A stretch of DNA of 7,224 nucleotides from Desulfobacterales bacterium. Its GTDB lineage: Bacteria; Desulfobacterota; Desulfobacteria; Desulfobacterales; UBA5852. Below, one piece after another: positions 1 to 5,979 of the stretch (position 1 is its first letter; every line of letters starts with the position of its first letter). Made by a program: the position numbers and the translations under genes. The DNA lies in NCBI GenBank assembly GCA_016735415.1, contig JAERRP010000277.1, positions 1-7,224 on the forward strand. Direction: 5' to 3'. The notes below the pieces were generated by a model. It did not search any database, was not told the DNA's origin, and saw only the letters and a list, made by a program, of their open reading frames with translations.

Positions 1-125
1 GCTGTATATATTTGTGCAATAAAGGGCCGGCGCTTTACACCTCTTCCCCCTTTCTGGAAATTGAGCATATTGAATATCAGTAATTAAAACACGCTGTTGA
101 AACTAATTGAGTTCCAAGACCTGTC

Positions 126-141
126 TGGCGCGATCTTTGCT
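126..141 (+). promoter_or_regulatory. Sigma-54 (-24/-12) promoter of the kinase operon
   Basis: The sequence TGGCGCGATCTTTGCT matches the RpoN consensus TGGCACGNNNNTTGCW at 11 of 12 defined positions. The invariant GG (127-128) and GC (139-140) have the exact required spacing. Counting from the -12 C puts transcription start near 152, only about 4 nt before the kinase ATG at 156. A sigma-54 activator of the GlrR type is encoded third in the same operon, so autoactivation is the natural inference. No convincing sigma-70 promoter was seen in 1-125. Candidate upstream elements there are TGTA at 3-6, TACA at 36-39 and an ATATTGAATAT palindrome at 67-77. Confidence 0.75.
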
Positions 142-155
142 CTATCGAATACATC

Positions 156-1610
156 ATGCCGCTGACCCTTTTTCAACGTCTGATGTCGGGCTACCTTGCT
201 TTCATGCTGGTGTTGGTGGTCGTCGGGATATTCGTGTCGATACAGCTCAATCGCCTCAACGCCATCATTCAGAAGGTGGCCAACGTGGACAGCGAGATGA
301 TCCGGCTGGGAGAAGCGCTGACCGAAACCACGTCCTCCCTGGTGCGTTTCGAGAAGCGGCATCTGGCGACGAAGGACGATGCCTTCTATTGGCGCTTCAT
401 TGAAATTCGCAGGGCCTACTTCAAAATACACGACCGTCTGAGGAATCTGGCCGGCACGGACGATATCACACATCAGATCGACCGCATCGGTGCCCTCAGC
501 CACGATTACTTCGCGCTGGTCGACCGGGAGCACGAACTGGTCCATGTGGATGAAGACCAGATCACCGGTGTCTACCATGAGCGCAAGGCTGATTCGGTCG
601 AAGCCGTGCGCCAGCATTTGCAGCACCTGATCAACAGTGTGCGCCGTTTGCGCGATGCCAAAATCAACCTGTCCAGCCGGATCAGCAGTTCCGTGGCCCG
701 CATGAGTATTTTGACGGTGCTGGTCGGCATCGCTATCGGCCTTGTGGTTTCTTTCGCTAATACGCGCCGCATCAACCGCTCGATCAAACAGCTTCAGCGC
801 AAAACGCGCGAGGTTGCCGCCGGCCGGTTTACGCCCCTGCCGCCCATTCAGGCGCCGCCCGAAATCGCTTCCCTGTCGCAGGAGTTCGACACCATGTGTC
901 TGCGGCTGGGGGAGTTGAATGAAATGAAAGAGGACTTTATCCGCCACGTCTCCCATGAACTGCGAACGCCTCTGACCGCGATCAAAGAGGCCTCCAGTCT
1001 GCTGCTGGAAGAGCGCTTCAAGCAGCAGCCGGAAAACCAGCGCCAGCTGCTGGGTATTGTCAAAGACGAGTGTGACCGCCTGATTGCGTCCGTCAACCGG
1101 ATGCTGGACCTCTCCCGCATGGAAGCCGGGATGATGGATTATGCTTTTGAATCCGTGAACTTTCTGAATCTCGTGCGCCGCAGCGTCTTAAAGCTGGCCC
1201 CGATTGCCATTGCCCGGGGGGTTTCGCTGGAGATCCGGCCGGTCAAGGCATTGCCGGGGGTAAGGGCCGATCGCGCGCGCGTCTATCAGCTGCTGGAAAA
1301 CCTGATCGGCAATGCCCTAAAATTTTCGGATACGGGCGGTGACGTCCGCGTTGAGATGGAGGCCTCGGAAACCATGCCCGACGCGCTGCTCGTGCGGGTG
1401 GTCGACAGCGGCTGTGGTATTCCGGCCGATCAGCTCGAGAACATCTTCGATAAATTTCACCGCATCGACGATGGCCGCGAAACCCGGCGCGGTACGGGTC
1501 TGGGGCTGTCGATGGCCAAACATATCGTGGCCGCACATGGAGGAAAAATATGGGCCGAAAGCCGGTTGGGAAAAGGCAGTGCTTTCTGCTTCACCTTGCC
1601 GTTGGCTTGA
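156..1610 (+). CDS. glrK: Envelope sensor histidine kinase, QseE/GlrK-like
   Basis: Inner-membrane sensor kinase of 484 aa that should autophosphorylate and pass phosphate to the response regulator two genes downstream. Visible layout: TM1 about residues 12-31, a mostly helical periplasmic sensor region about 32-182, TM2 about 183-202, a HAMP linker about 203-256, the HisKA H-box HELRTP with phospho-acceptor His267, N-box Asn386 in GNALKFSD, G1 box DSGCGIP from Asp417, and G2 box [14 protein letters not shown]. There is no PAS domain and no receiver fusion. The start at 156 is the first possible one after an in-frame TGA at 108-110, and it keeps the LFQRL segment before TM1. No Shine-Dalgarno is visible, consistent with a very short leader from the sigma-54 promoter. 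The next candidate start (183) also lacks an RBS. Kinase identity is secure; the QseE/GlrK name rests mainly on gene order with the lipoprotein and the GlrR-like regulator. Confidence 0.9.
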   Translation: MPLTLFQRLMSGYLAFMLVLVVVGIFVSIQLNRLNAIIQKVANVDSEMIRLGEALTETTSSLVRFEKRHLATKDDAFYWRFIEIRRAYFKIHDRLRNLAGTDDITHQIDRIGALSHDYFALVDREHELVHVDEDQITGVYHERKADSVEAVRQHLQHLINSVRRLRDAKINLSSRISSSVARMSILTVLVGIAIGLVVSFANTRRINRSIKQLQRKTREVAAGRFTPLPPIQAPPEIASLSQEFDTMCLRLGELNEMKEDFIRHVSHELRTPLTAIKEASSLLLEERFKQQPENQRQLLGIVKDECDRLIASVNRMLDLSRMEAGMMDYAFESVNFLNLVRRSVLKLAPIAIARGVSLEIRPVKALPGVRADRARVYQLLENLIGNALKFSDTGGDVRVEMEASETMPDALLVRVVDSGCGIPADQLENIFDKFHRIDDGRETRRGTGLGLSMAKHIVAAHGGKIWAESRLGKGSAFCFTLPLA

Positions 1611-2074
1611 TCGGATTGATCCTGTCGAGTGGTTGCCAACATTTCCAGACGGAAGTGCCGGCCACCATCAGTGACCTTGCGCAGGCGGAAGCCTGCTGGC
1701 GAATCGAGGATTTCGCCTGTGCCGAAAGGGCTCTGATCCCGGCACTGAATGATGCGACCGGGCAAGTTGATCCGCGCGCAATTTATCTGGCGGGTCTGGT
1801 AGCGGTCGATCTTCGGAACCCGGCCCATGATTTTCAGAAGGCCTGTCAATACTTCCAGCGGGTGGTGGCGGATCATGCGGATTCAGCGCTGGCGGCGGCG
1901 GCCGCGGCCTGGTTGGGCGTGATCAGCCAGGTGCAGTCCCAGGCGGAAGATATCGAGAGACTGGAGGCTGCGAATACGTGCATGCAACGGAAGATCAAGG
2001 CCCACAAGGCGGACCTGCACCGGATGGAAAAACGCCTGGAGCGATTAAAAGCCGTCGATCTTTCAGTTGAATAA
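1550..2074 (+). CDS. Lipoprotein between kinase and regulator, QseG-like
   Basis: Protein of 174 aa with a basic N-terminus, a hydrophobic stretch about residues 12-26 and a lipobox-like LSSGC with Cys29, predicting signal peptidase II processing and a lipid anchor. Ser at -3 is less usual than Leu, but Leu stands at -4. The mature part (about 146 aa) is helical, TPR-like in its middle (cysteines in [16 protein letters not shown]), and ends in a charged coiled coil about residues 128-170. The start is well fixed: GGAGG at 1539-1543, 6 nt before the ATG. The gene begins inside the kinase gene and overlaps it by 61 nt, suggesting translational coupling. Its position matches qseG, whose enterobacterial product is an outer-membrane lipoprotein that modulates QseE. 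Sequence similarity to QseG could not be tested and this protein is shorter (E. coli QseG is about 237 aa), so the role is inferred from position and lipidation. Confidence 0.8.
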   Translation: MGRKPVGKRQCFLLHLAVGLIGLILSSGCQHFQTEVPATISDLAQAEACWRIEDFACAERALIPALNDATGQVDPRAIYLAGLVAVDLRNPAHDFQKACQYFQRVVADHADSALAAAAAAWLGVISQVQSQAEDIERLEAANTCMQRKIKAHKADLHRMEKRLERLKAVDLSVE

Positions 2075-2111
2075 CCGAACCCTCTTTCCCTGATTTGGCA
2101 GGAAGACCGAC

Positions 2112-3509
2112 ATGACCACTGAAAGGGCCCACCCACTGGAAAATGCCCCGCCGCATATTCTGGCCGTCGATGATGATCCCAACATTCTGCAGGTGCTCAA
2201 GATGCGGCTGATCTCCGGCGGTTATTCCGTTTCCACAGCGTCGGATGCCGAGACCGTTCATCGCCGGATCCAGACGGAAAGCTATGACCTGGCGCTGCTG
2301 GATCTGAAACTCAAGGATACCGACGGAATCGAACTGATGGAATCCGTGCATGCCGTTCAGCCGGGACTGCCCGTCATCATCCTGACGGCCTACGGCACCA
2401 TTCAAACCGCGGTCGACGCCATGCGCCGGGGGGCCTTCAGCTATTTGACCAAGCCTTTCGATGGCCAGGAACTTCTGGTCCAGGTCGAGAAAGGCCTGGA
2501 ACAGCGGCGCCTGTCCAGTGAAGTGCGGCGGCTGCGCACGCTGGTTAAAAACGCCGGCCGCTTTGAAAACATTATCGGCCGCAGTGCCGCGATTCAGCAG
2601 ATCCTGGACCAGGTGTCCCAGGCGGCGCTGTCGGAATCGAGTGTCTATATCGAGGGCCAAAGCGGCACGGGCAAAGAGTTGATCGCCAAAACGCTGCACA
2701 TGTGCAGCGCCCGCAACGAAGGCCCCTTTGTAGCCATCAACTGTGCGGCCATTCCGGAAACCCTGCTTGAAAGTGAACTGTTCGGCTATCAAAAAGGCGC
2801 CTTTACCGGGGCCGATCGCAACCGCAGGGGATTGCTGGCGGAAGCCAACGGGGGCACCTTTTTTCTGGATGAAATATCGGCCATGCCGATGACCATGCAG
2901 GTCAAGCTCCTGCGCGCACTGGAGGAGCGTACTTTCTTCCCTCTGGGCGCCCAGACGACGGTCACGGTGGATATCCGCATTATTGCGGCCTCCAATAAGA
3001 ATCTCAAAGTTGAAATCCAGAAAGGGACTTTTCGCGAAGACCTGTATTATCGCATCCACGTGATCCCCATCAAATTGCCCACCCTGCAGGAGCGCAGGGA
3101 AGACATTCCGTTGCTGGCCGGGCATTTTCTGGAGAAATACACCAAGGCCATGGGGAAGAACATCAGCGGCTTTACGCCGTCGGCCATGCGTAAATTGATG
3201 ACCTATGAGTGGCCCGGCAATGTCCGTGAACTGGAGAACATGGTCGAGTGCGCCGTGGCCATGTCCGAGACATCGCCGATCCGGGCGGAATTGATTTTAG
3301 GTCACCCCGTTCAGGGCCAGGCCGGGAAGGAGGTCGTGCCCCTCAGGGCGGCCAAGGAGGATTTCGAGCGCAAATATCTGATACAGCTTCTGGAATCGAC
3401 CCGCGGCAATGTCAGCCAGGCCTCCAAACTGGCCGGTAAATACCGTGCCGATTTTTACAGCCTTTTAAAAAAACACCGTCTCGATCCGGGCCCGTTCCGG
3501 GCATCCTAG
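2112..3509 (+). CDS. glrR: Sigma-54-dependent response regulator, GlrR/QseF-like
   Basis: NtrC-family activator of 465 aa with all three domains. The receiver (about 15-130) has the acidic pocket Asp20-Asp22, phospho-acceptor Asp64, Thr92 and Lys114. The AAA+ domain (about 153-380) has Walker A GQSGTGKE (182-189), the sigma-54 contact loop GAFTGA (229-234) and Walker B TFFLDEI (249-255), with FREDLYYRI further on. The C-terminal Fis-type helix-turn-helix reads GNVSQASKLAGKYRADFYSLLKKH. That last segment closely follows the E. coli GlrR C-terminus pattern (GNV-AA-AGRNR-FYKLL-RH-LD), which supports the GlrR/QseF subgroup rather than NtrC, ZraR or AtoC. An intact GAFTGA means it should activate RpoN promoters. 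The ATG at 2112 follows AGGA at 2100-2103, and 37 nt separate it from the lipoprotein stop. Likely targets in view are the sigma-54 promoters at 126-141 and 4056-4071. Confidence 0.93.
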   Translation: MTTERAHPLENAPPHILAVDDDPNILQVLKMRLISGGYSVSTASDAETVHRRIQTESYDLALLDLKLKDTDGIELMESVHAVQPGLPVIILTAYGTIQTAVDAMRRGAFSYLTKPFDGQELLVQVEKGLEQRRLSSEVRRLRTLVKNAGRFENIIGRSAAIQQILDQVSQAALSESSVYIEGQSGTGKELIAKTLHMCSARNEGPFVAINCAAIPETLLESELFGYQKGAFTGADRNRRGLLAEANGGTFFLDEISAMPMTMQVKLLRALEERTFFPLGAQTTVTVDIRIIAASNKNLKVEIQKGTFREDLYYRIHVIPIKLPTLQERREDIPLLAGHFLEKYTKAMGKNISGFTPSAMRKLMTYEWPGNVRELENMVECAVAMSETSPIRAELILGHPVQGQAGKEVVPLRAAKEDFERKYLIQLLESTRGNVSQASKLAGKYRADFYSLLKKHRLDPGPFRAS

Positions 3510-3599
3510 CGCCGCTGATCGTTTCCCCAGGCAGTCGGCCGCTCAGGGATTTATGATTTGGTAGGTTTCGATTTTCAACCGGTATTCTTTTTATCTGTC

Positions 3600-3626
3600 T
3601 GAATTTATAATTGAAATTACAATTCA
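3600..3626. repeat. AT-rich imperfect palindrome (operator-like)
   Basis: Nested arms TGAATT (3600-3605) / AATTCA (3621-3626) and TAATT (3608-3612) / AATTA (3615-3619) form a 27-bp near-palindrome, broken only by a one-base length difference between the two linkers. The core AATTGAAATTA (3609-3619) recurs in inverted orientation at 3925-3935. It could be a protein-binding site. It also contains a perfect TATAAT (3606-3611). The function is unknown. Confidence 0.6.
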
Positions 3627-3647
3627 CCATCGTCCGCCGCTGTGTTC

Positions 3648-3895
3648 GGCCTGGAGGCCTTTCCCTACAGGCCCGGCCGGCATCCCGCCGGGCCGTTGGG
3701 GTTGACTCCGGCGGGAAGGTCGCAACCGCCTGCGGGCATCCCGGGACAGCATGGCCGTGCAAACCGCCGATTTGGAAAAGGGATTGCGCTTTGGCCAACC
3801 GCCGGGTAGCGGTTCGACCCGGCCGCCATTCAGCCGCAATCATGGGCCGATGGCAGCGTTTCCGGGGGTATCGAAAATGATACGGTCGCTGAATG
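3648..3895. other. GC-rich block of clustered inverted repeats, possible structured RNA
   Basis: At least six perfect stems lie in about 250 bp: GGCCTG/CAGGCC (3648-3653/3668-3673), GGCCCGGC/GCCGGGCC (3670-3677/3687-3694), GGCGG/CCGCC (3710-3714/3726-3730), GCCGGG/CCCGGC (3801-3806/3818-3823), CATTCAGC/GCTGAATG (3827-3834/3888-3895) and, inside the last, GTATC/GATAC (3868-3872/3879-3883). The first two share bases 3670-3673, so they are mutually exclusive. Short direct repeats also occur: GGCATCCCG at 3679-3687 and 3735-3743, and CCGCCGGG near 3685 and 3799. A non-coding RNA, a long leader or a decayed repeat element would all fit. The strand cannot be decided, and no named RNA family was recognised. 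Confidence 0.4.
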
Positions 3896-3915
3896 AAAAA
3901 ACCTGCATAGATAGA

Positions 3916-3936
3916 TTGATTGTATAATTTCAATTG
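3916..3936. repeat. Inverted copy of the AT-rich motif
   Basis: TAATTTCAATT (3925-3935) is the exact reverse complement of 3609-3619. The similarity continues inward as CAAT plus CA with a 2-base insertion, giving roughly 18 matching bases facing each other across about 300 bp. Together the two copies bracket the GC-rich structured block. The copy also contains a perfect TATAAT at 3923-3928. Paired regulator sites and ends of a small non-autonomous element are both possible; no target-site duplication was seen. Confidence 0.5.
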
Positions 3937-3941
3937 TTTAG

Positions 3942-3998
3942 TGCTGTATGGGCCTCAAGGCGCAGCCCTATCTTGTAGGCTTTTTCCACCCATACACA
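3942..3998. promoter_or_regulatory. Candidate enhancer (UAS) inverted repeat
   Basis: TGTATGGG (3945-3952) and CCCATACA (3989-3996) form a perfect 8-bp inverted repeat with a 36-bp spacer, extended by TG/CA (3942-3943/3997-3998) across one unpaired base. Relative to the start predicted from the sigma-54 promoter (about 4082) the arms lie near -137 and -86, the distance range usual for NtrC-family activator sites. TGTA and TACA half-sites also occur in inverted order upstream of the first sigma-54 promoter (3-6 and 36-39), beginning with the same seven bases GCTGTAT. That GlrR binds here is inference; the motif differs from the enterobacterial TGTC-N10-GACA site. Confidence 0.4.
3964..3985 (+). 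terminator. Terminator-like hairpin with T tract inside the UAS repeat
   Basis: AGCC(C)TA at 3964-3970 pairs with TAGGCT at 3976-3981 around a five-base loop TCTTG, giving six pairs and one bulged C, and runs straight into five Ts (3981-3985). On RNA this is a short, moderately weak intrinsic terminator. It would stop transcripts entering from glrR or from the TATAAT at 3923-3928 before they reach the receiver gene, leaving that gene to the sigma-54 promoter downstream. Confidence 0.4.
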
Positions 3999-4036
3999 TT
4001 CGCATTTTTTACCTAAAAATAATGAAAACACAATAT

Positions 4037-4049
4037 TTTCAAATTGTTA
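4037..4049 (+). promoter_or_regulatory. Possible IHF site upstream of the second sigma-54 promoter
   Basis: TTTCAAATTGTTA fits the IHF consensus WATCAANNNNTTR with one mismatch, in an AT-rich tract between the candidate UAS and the -24 element. DNA bending by IHF is common at sigma-54 promoters. An overlapping TGAAAA/TTTTCA inverted repeat (4023-4028/4036-4041) is also present. The evidence is a short motif match only. Confidence 0.3.
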
Positions 4050-4055
4050 TAAAGA

Positions 4056-4071
4056 TGGCACATTTTTTGCT
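4056..4071 (+). promoter_or_regulatory. Sigma-54 (-24/-12) promoter of the receiver operon
   Basis: TGGCACATTTTTTGCT matches TGGCACGNNNNTTGCW at 11 of 12 defined positions, with GG at 4057-4058 and GC at 4069-4070 in exact spacing. The predicted start is near 4082, giving a leader of about 41 nt that includes the Shine-Dalgarno at 4111-4115 of the receiver gene. The upstream flank is AT-rich and carries candidate IHF and enhancer elements. GlrR, encoded just upstream, is the obvious candidate activator. Confidence 0.85.
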
Positions 4072-4122
4072 TATAAAGAAAGAGGGCGGCCAATGCTTTT
4101 ACAGTCTGAAAGGAGCCTGGAG

Positions 4123-4677
4123 ATGAAAATTCTGATCGTGGACGACAACACCGTCATTCTATCGGTTATCGAAGCCATTTTGAGGCAGGAAAATCATGAC
4201 ATCTTCATGGGCAGCAACGGCGTCCTCGGATACAATCAATTTTTGAATATCTGGCCGGATTTGGTTGTGACCGACATCGAGATGCCCTGGCAGGACGGTA
4301 TTTCAATGGTTCAGTCCATTCGGCGCCAGGCCCCGTCGGTGCGCACTTTATACATGACCGGCAATCCGGGGCCCTTTCTTCTCAGTCTAAAAATGGAACA
4401 GCAGCGCTATCCGGTGGGCGTTCTCGATAAACCGTTTACGCGTTCGGACCTGTTGAGGGCGATTAACGATGTGATGCTGCTTGACGTCAGCCCGGCGGCG
4501 CAGGAGCCGCCTGCCAGGACGGTTATGTCCAGGAAGCGGCACTTCCGTGAGTCATTGTGTCGGGCCAGGTTTGAGGTGGAGGGGCTCAATGAAAGGTCTG
4601 AAAGTCCTTATACCGATAGTTGTCATATTTCTGATATCTTCGTGGATGGCCGCGGCAGAGCCGGTGCCGCCCGATGA
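4123..4677 (+). CDS. Stand-alone receiver (CheY-like) protein with unassigned C-terminal tail
   Basis: Protein of 184 aa with a complete receiver domain in residues 1-120: MKILIVDD with acidic pair Asp7-Asp8, phospho-acceptor Asp51 in VVTDIEMP, Thr79 in LYMTGNPG and Lys103 in LDKPFT. No DNA-binding or enzymatic output domain follows. The tail (about 121-184) has a basic segment RKRHFRE followed by RARFEVEGLNER, weakly reminiscent of the start of a PilZ domain but not extended into a full one. The start at 4123 is chosen for GGAG at 4112-4115 (7 nt spacing) and because MKILIVDD is the normal receiver N-terminus. An in-frame ATG at 4093 would add 10 residues but would lie only about 11 nt after the predicted sigma-54 start. 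The last 89 nt overlap the next gene in another frame. Phosphorylation by the upstream kinase is possible but unproven. Confidence 0.85.
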   Translation: MKILIVDDNTVILSVIEAILRQENHDIFMGSNGVLGYNQFLNIWPDLVVTDIEMPWQDGISMVQSIRRQAPSVRTLYMTGNPGPFLLSLKMEQQRYPVGVLDKPFTRSDLLRAINDVMLLDVSPAAQEPPARTVMSRKRHFRESLCRARFEVEGLNERSESPYTDSCHISDIFVDGRGRAGAAR

Positions 4678-4882
4678 TTCGTCCGATCGTCTGGTGAGCG
4701 GCACCATTTTAGCGATCAGCCATATCACGGGCGATCTGATGCTCAGCCAGGACGAAGGCACGGTCATCGTCCTTTACGGGATCGATCCCTCCACGCTCAG
4801 GGAACTGGGCGCCGGCGATCGCGTCACCGTCCGGTTGGGGGGCAATGATGAAGTTCGGGAGGTCGCCCGGATGGATATGTAA
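4589..4882 (+). CDS. Small exported protein, DUF1344-like beta-barrel fold
   Basis: Protein of 97 aa with a clear Sec signal peptide: MKGLK, a hydrophobic stretch about residues 5-18, and a probable cleavage after AAA (about residues 21-23) before EPVPPDD. The mature part is about 74 aa and reads as short beta strands: SGTILAISHITGDLML, GTVIVLYGIDPSTL, GDRVTVRL, EVREVARM. This strand pattern with a D-G-T turn and a GDRV segment resembles small OB/SH3-like periplasmic proteins such as DUF1344; the family call is a guess from pattern. The start is fixed by GGAGGGG at 4578-4584 just before the ATG at 4589. A longer in-frame opening from 4481 is rejected because it would bury the signal peptide behind an arginine-rich stretch. 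The gene sits in the sigma-54 operon, overlapping the receiver gene by 89 nt, so it is probably a periplasmic output of the pathway. Confidence 0.75.
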   Translation: MKGLKVLIPIVVIFLISSWMAAAEPVPPDDSSDRLVSGTILAISHITGDLMLSQDEGTVIVLYGIDPSTLRELGAGDRVTVRLGGNDEVREVARMDM

Positions 4883-4928
4883 GACGGCTTTCGATCCAGC
4901 TTCCGCAGGTTTTTTACCGCTCCGTCGT

Positions 4929-4966
4929 CACCGGGGTGCGGCCCTGATCCGGGCGGCATGCCGGTG
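4929..4966. terminator. 38-nt hairpin between convergent genes, candidate terminator
   Basis: CACCGG (4929-4934) pairs with CCGGTG (4961-4966), and the inner arms GGTGCGGCCC / GGGCGGCATG (4935-4944 / 4951-4960) add seven Watson-Crick pairs, one G-U and two mismatches around a six-base loop TGATCC. It lies between the end of the exported-protein gene and the end of fabH, as a shared terminator would. The plus-strand T run after it is short and displaced (TTTT at 4973-4976), and there is no T run on the minus strand, so its terminator efficiency is doubtful. Confidence 0.4.
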
Positions 4967-4980
4967 CACACGTTTTCAGA

Positions 4981-5979
4981 TCAAACCGTATCATACGCCC
5001 ATTGCAGGTAAACGGCGCCCCAGGTGAAACCGGCCCCGAAGGCGGCCAGGACGAGATGGTCGCCCTTGTAAAGCTGTTTTTCGTAGTCGTTGAGGCAGAG
5101 GGGGATCGTGCCGCTGGTGGTGTTGCCGTATTTCTGGATGTTGAGCATGACCTTTTCCGGTCCGATCCCCATTTTTTGGGCGGTGGCGTCAATAATGCGC
5201 TTGTTGGCCTGGTGGGGCACCAGAAAGGCGATGTCCTCGGCCTTGAGCCCGTTGCGGGTCATGACCTGATAGGCGACCTGAGCCATGTTCTTCACGGCAA
5301 ATTTGAATACCGTGGAGCCTTCCTGGTAGACGTAATGCTCGCGGGCCTTGACGGTTTCGAGGCTGGGGGGGCGGCGGCTGCCGCCGGCTTTCATGTGCAG
5401 ATAGGGCTCGCCGGACCCATCCGAGCGCAACAGCGCGTCCTTTATCCCCAGACCCTCGGTGGAGGGCTCCAGCAGTACGGCCCCGCCACCGTCGCCGAAG
5501 ATGATGCAGGTGGTGCGGTCCTGGTAGTCGATGACGGCGGACATCTTGTCCGCCCCCACCACGACCACCTTGCGGACGTGACCGCTGGCAATATACTGGG
5601 CGGCCGTGGTCAAAGCGAAGAGAAAACCGGAACAGCCGGCCTGAAGGTCGAAGCTGAAGGCATTGCCGGCCCCGACGGCATTGGCGATAATATTGCCCGT
5701 GGCCGGAAACAGCATGTCCGGGGTTATGGTGGCACAGATCAGAAGATCGATATCGAGGGGATCCGTGCCGGTTTTTTCCAGAAGCCCCCCCACGGCTTTG
5801 ATGCCGATCACCGAAGTCCCCTGATCTTCACCCTTGAGAATTCGCCGCTCCTTGATGCCCGTGCGCGTGGTTATCCATTCATCGTTTGTATTCACCATAT
5901 CGGCCAATTCGGCATTGGTCAGCACATAATCCGGCACCCAGGCGTGAATTCCGGTTATGGCAGCCGTCGTCGTTCCCAT
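4981..5979 (-). CDS. fabH: Beta-ketoacyl-ACP synthase III (FabH)
   Basis: Cytoplasmic enzyme of 332 aa that starts type II fatty acid synthesis by condensing an acyl-CoA (acetyl-CoA or a branched primer) with malonyl-ACP. The full Cys-His-Asn triad is visible: Cys116 in DLQAGCSGF, His256 in VPHQANKRI and Asn286 in QKYGNTTSG. Other family marks are the N-terminal [15 protein letters not shown], the central [10 protein letters not shown], and C-terminal [13 protein letters not shown]. The length is slightly above the typical 317-330 aa. The ATG at 5979 gives the expected N-terminus ([15 protein letters not shown]). The best RBS is an AGGGA about 12 nt upstream, rather distant. It is not beside plsX, rpmF or fabD in this window: the gene upstream is an unrelated hydrolase 348 nt away, so fabH is probably transcribed alone. 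Confidence 0.96.
   Translation of the reverse strand: MGTTTAAITGIHAWVPDYVLTNAELADMVNTNDEWITTRTGIKERRILKGEDQGTSVIGIKAVGGLLEKTGTDPLDIDLLICATITPDMLFPATGNIIANAVGAGNAFSFDLQAGCSGFLFALTTAAQYIASGHVRKVVVVGADKMSAVIDYQDRTTCIIFGDGGGAVLLEPSTEGLGIKDALLRSDGSGEPYLHMKAGGSRRPPSLETVKAREHYVYQEGSTVFKFAVKNMAQVAYQVMTRNGLKAEDIAFLVPHQANKRIIDATAQKMGIGPEKVMLNIQKYGNTTSGTIPLCLNDYEKQLYKGDHLVLAAFGAGFTWGAVYLQWAYDTV

Larger units (their letters stand above)
3510..4055. other. Long intergenic region with dense secondary structure
   Basis: There is no convincing gene here: the open frames lack an RBS, have arginine-rich non-protein-like composition, and show no recognisable motif. The composition is strikingly mixed: AT-rich about 3545-3630, GC-rich about 3635-3870, then AT-rich again to the sigma-54 promoter. 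Two perfect TATAAT hexamers occur on the plus strand (3606-3611 and 3923-3928), but neither has a recognisable -35 at 16-18 bp. No clear intrinsic terminator follows glrR; the T-run near 3588-3592 lacks a strong stem. Confidence 0.7.

Noticed and set aside
61..89. Sigma-70 promoter TTGAGC...TTAAAA before the kinase.
   Set aside because: At 17-bp spacing the -10 matches only 3 of 6 positions, which is far weaker than the sigma-54 element just downstream.
84..956. 290-codon minus-strand frame opposite the kinase.
   Set aside because: It is a shadow of the kinase reading frame, rich in His/Gln/Asp from complement codons, with no RBS or motif.
1995..3125. 376-codon open frame on the minus strand.
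   Set aside because: It is antisense to the GlrR-like gene, with the Gln/Gly-rich composition typical of the reverse complement of a GC-rich AAA+ gene. No family resemblance.
3801..3823. tRNA T-arm-like GGTTCGA.
   Set aside because: The 5-bp T stem does not form, and no acceptor, anticodon or D arm fits around it. The bases form the loop of a simple GCCGGG/CCCGGC hairpin instead.
3716..3830. Resemblance to a c-di-GMP-I (GEMM) riboswitch: GCAAACC, GGGA...GC and GGGTAGCGG words in order.
   Set aside because: The P1b stem with GNRA loop and the GGGACGCAAAGCC core are not present as such, and no expected pairing between the halves could be drawn. Word similarity alone is not enough; an Infernal search against RF01051 would settle it.
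3412..3933. Minus-strand and plus-strand open frames across the gap after glrR.
   Set aside because: Arg/Pro-rich products, no plausible RBS, and the stretches coincide with GC-rich inverted repeats. Treated as non-coding.
3600..3936. Insertion sequence or MITE bounded by terminal inverted repeats.
   Set aside because: The facing repeats are short and imperfect beyond 11 bp, no target-site duplication is visible and there is no transposase. Kept only as an alternative reading in the findings.
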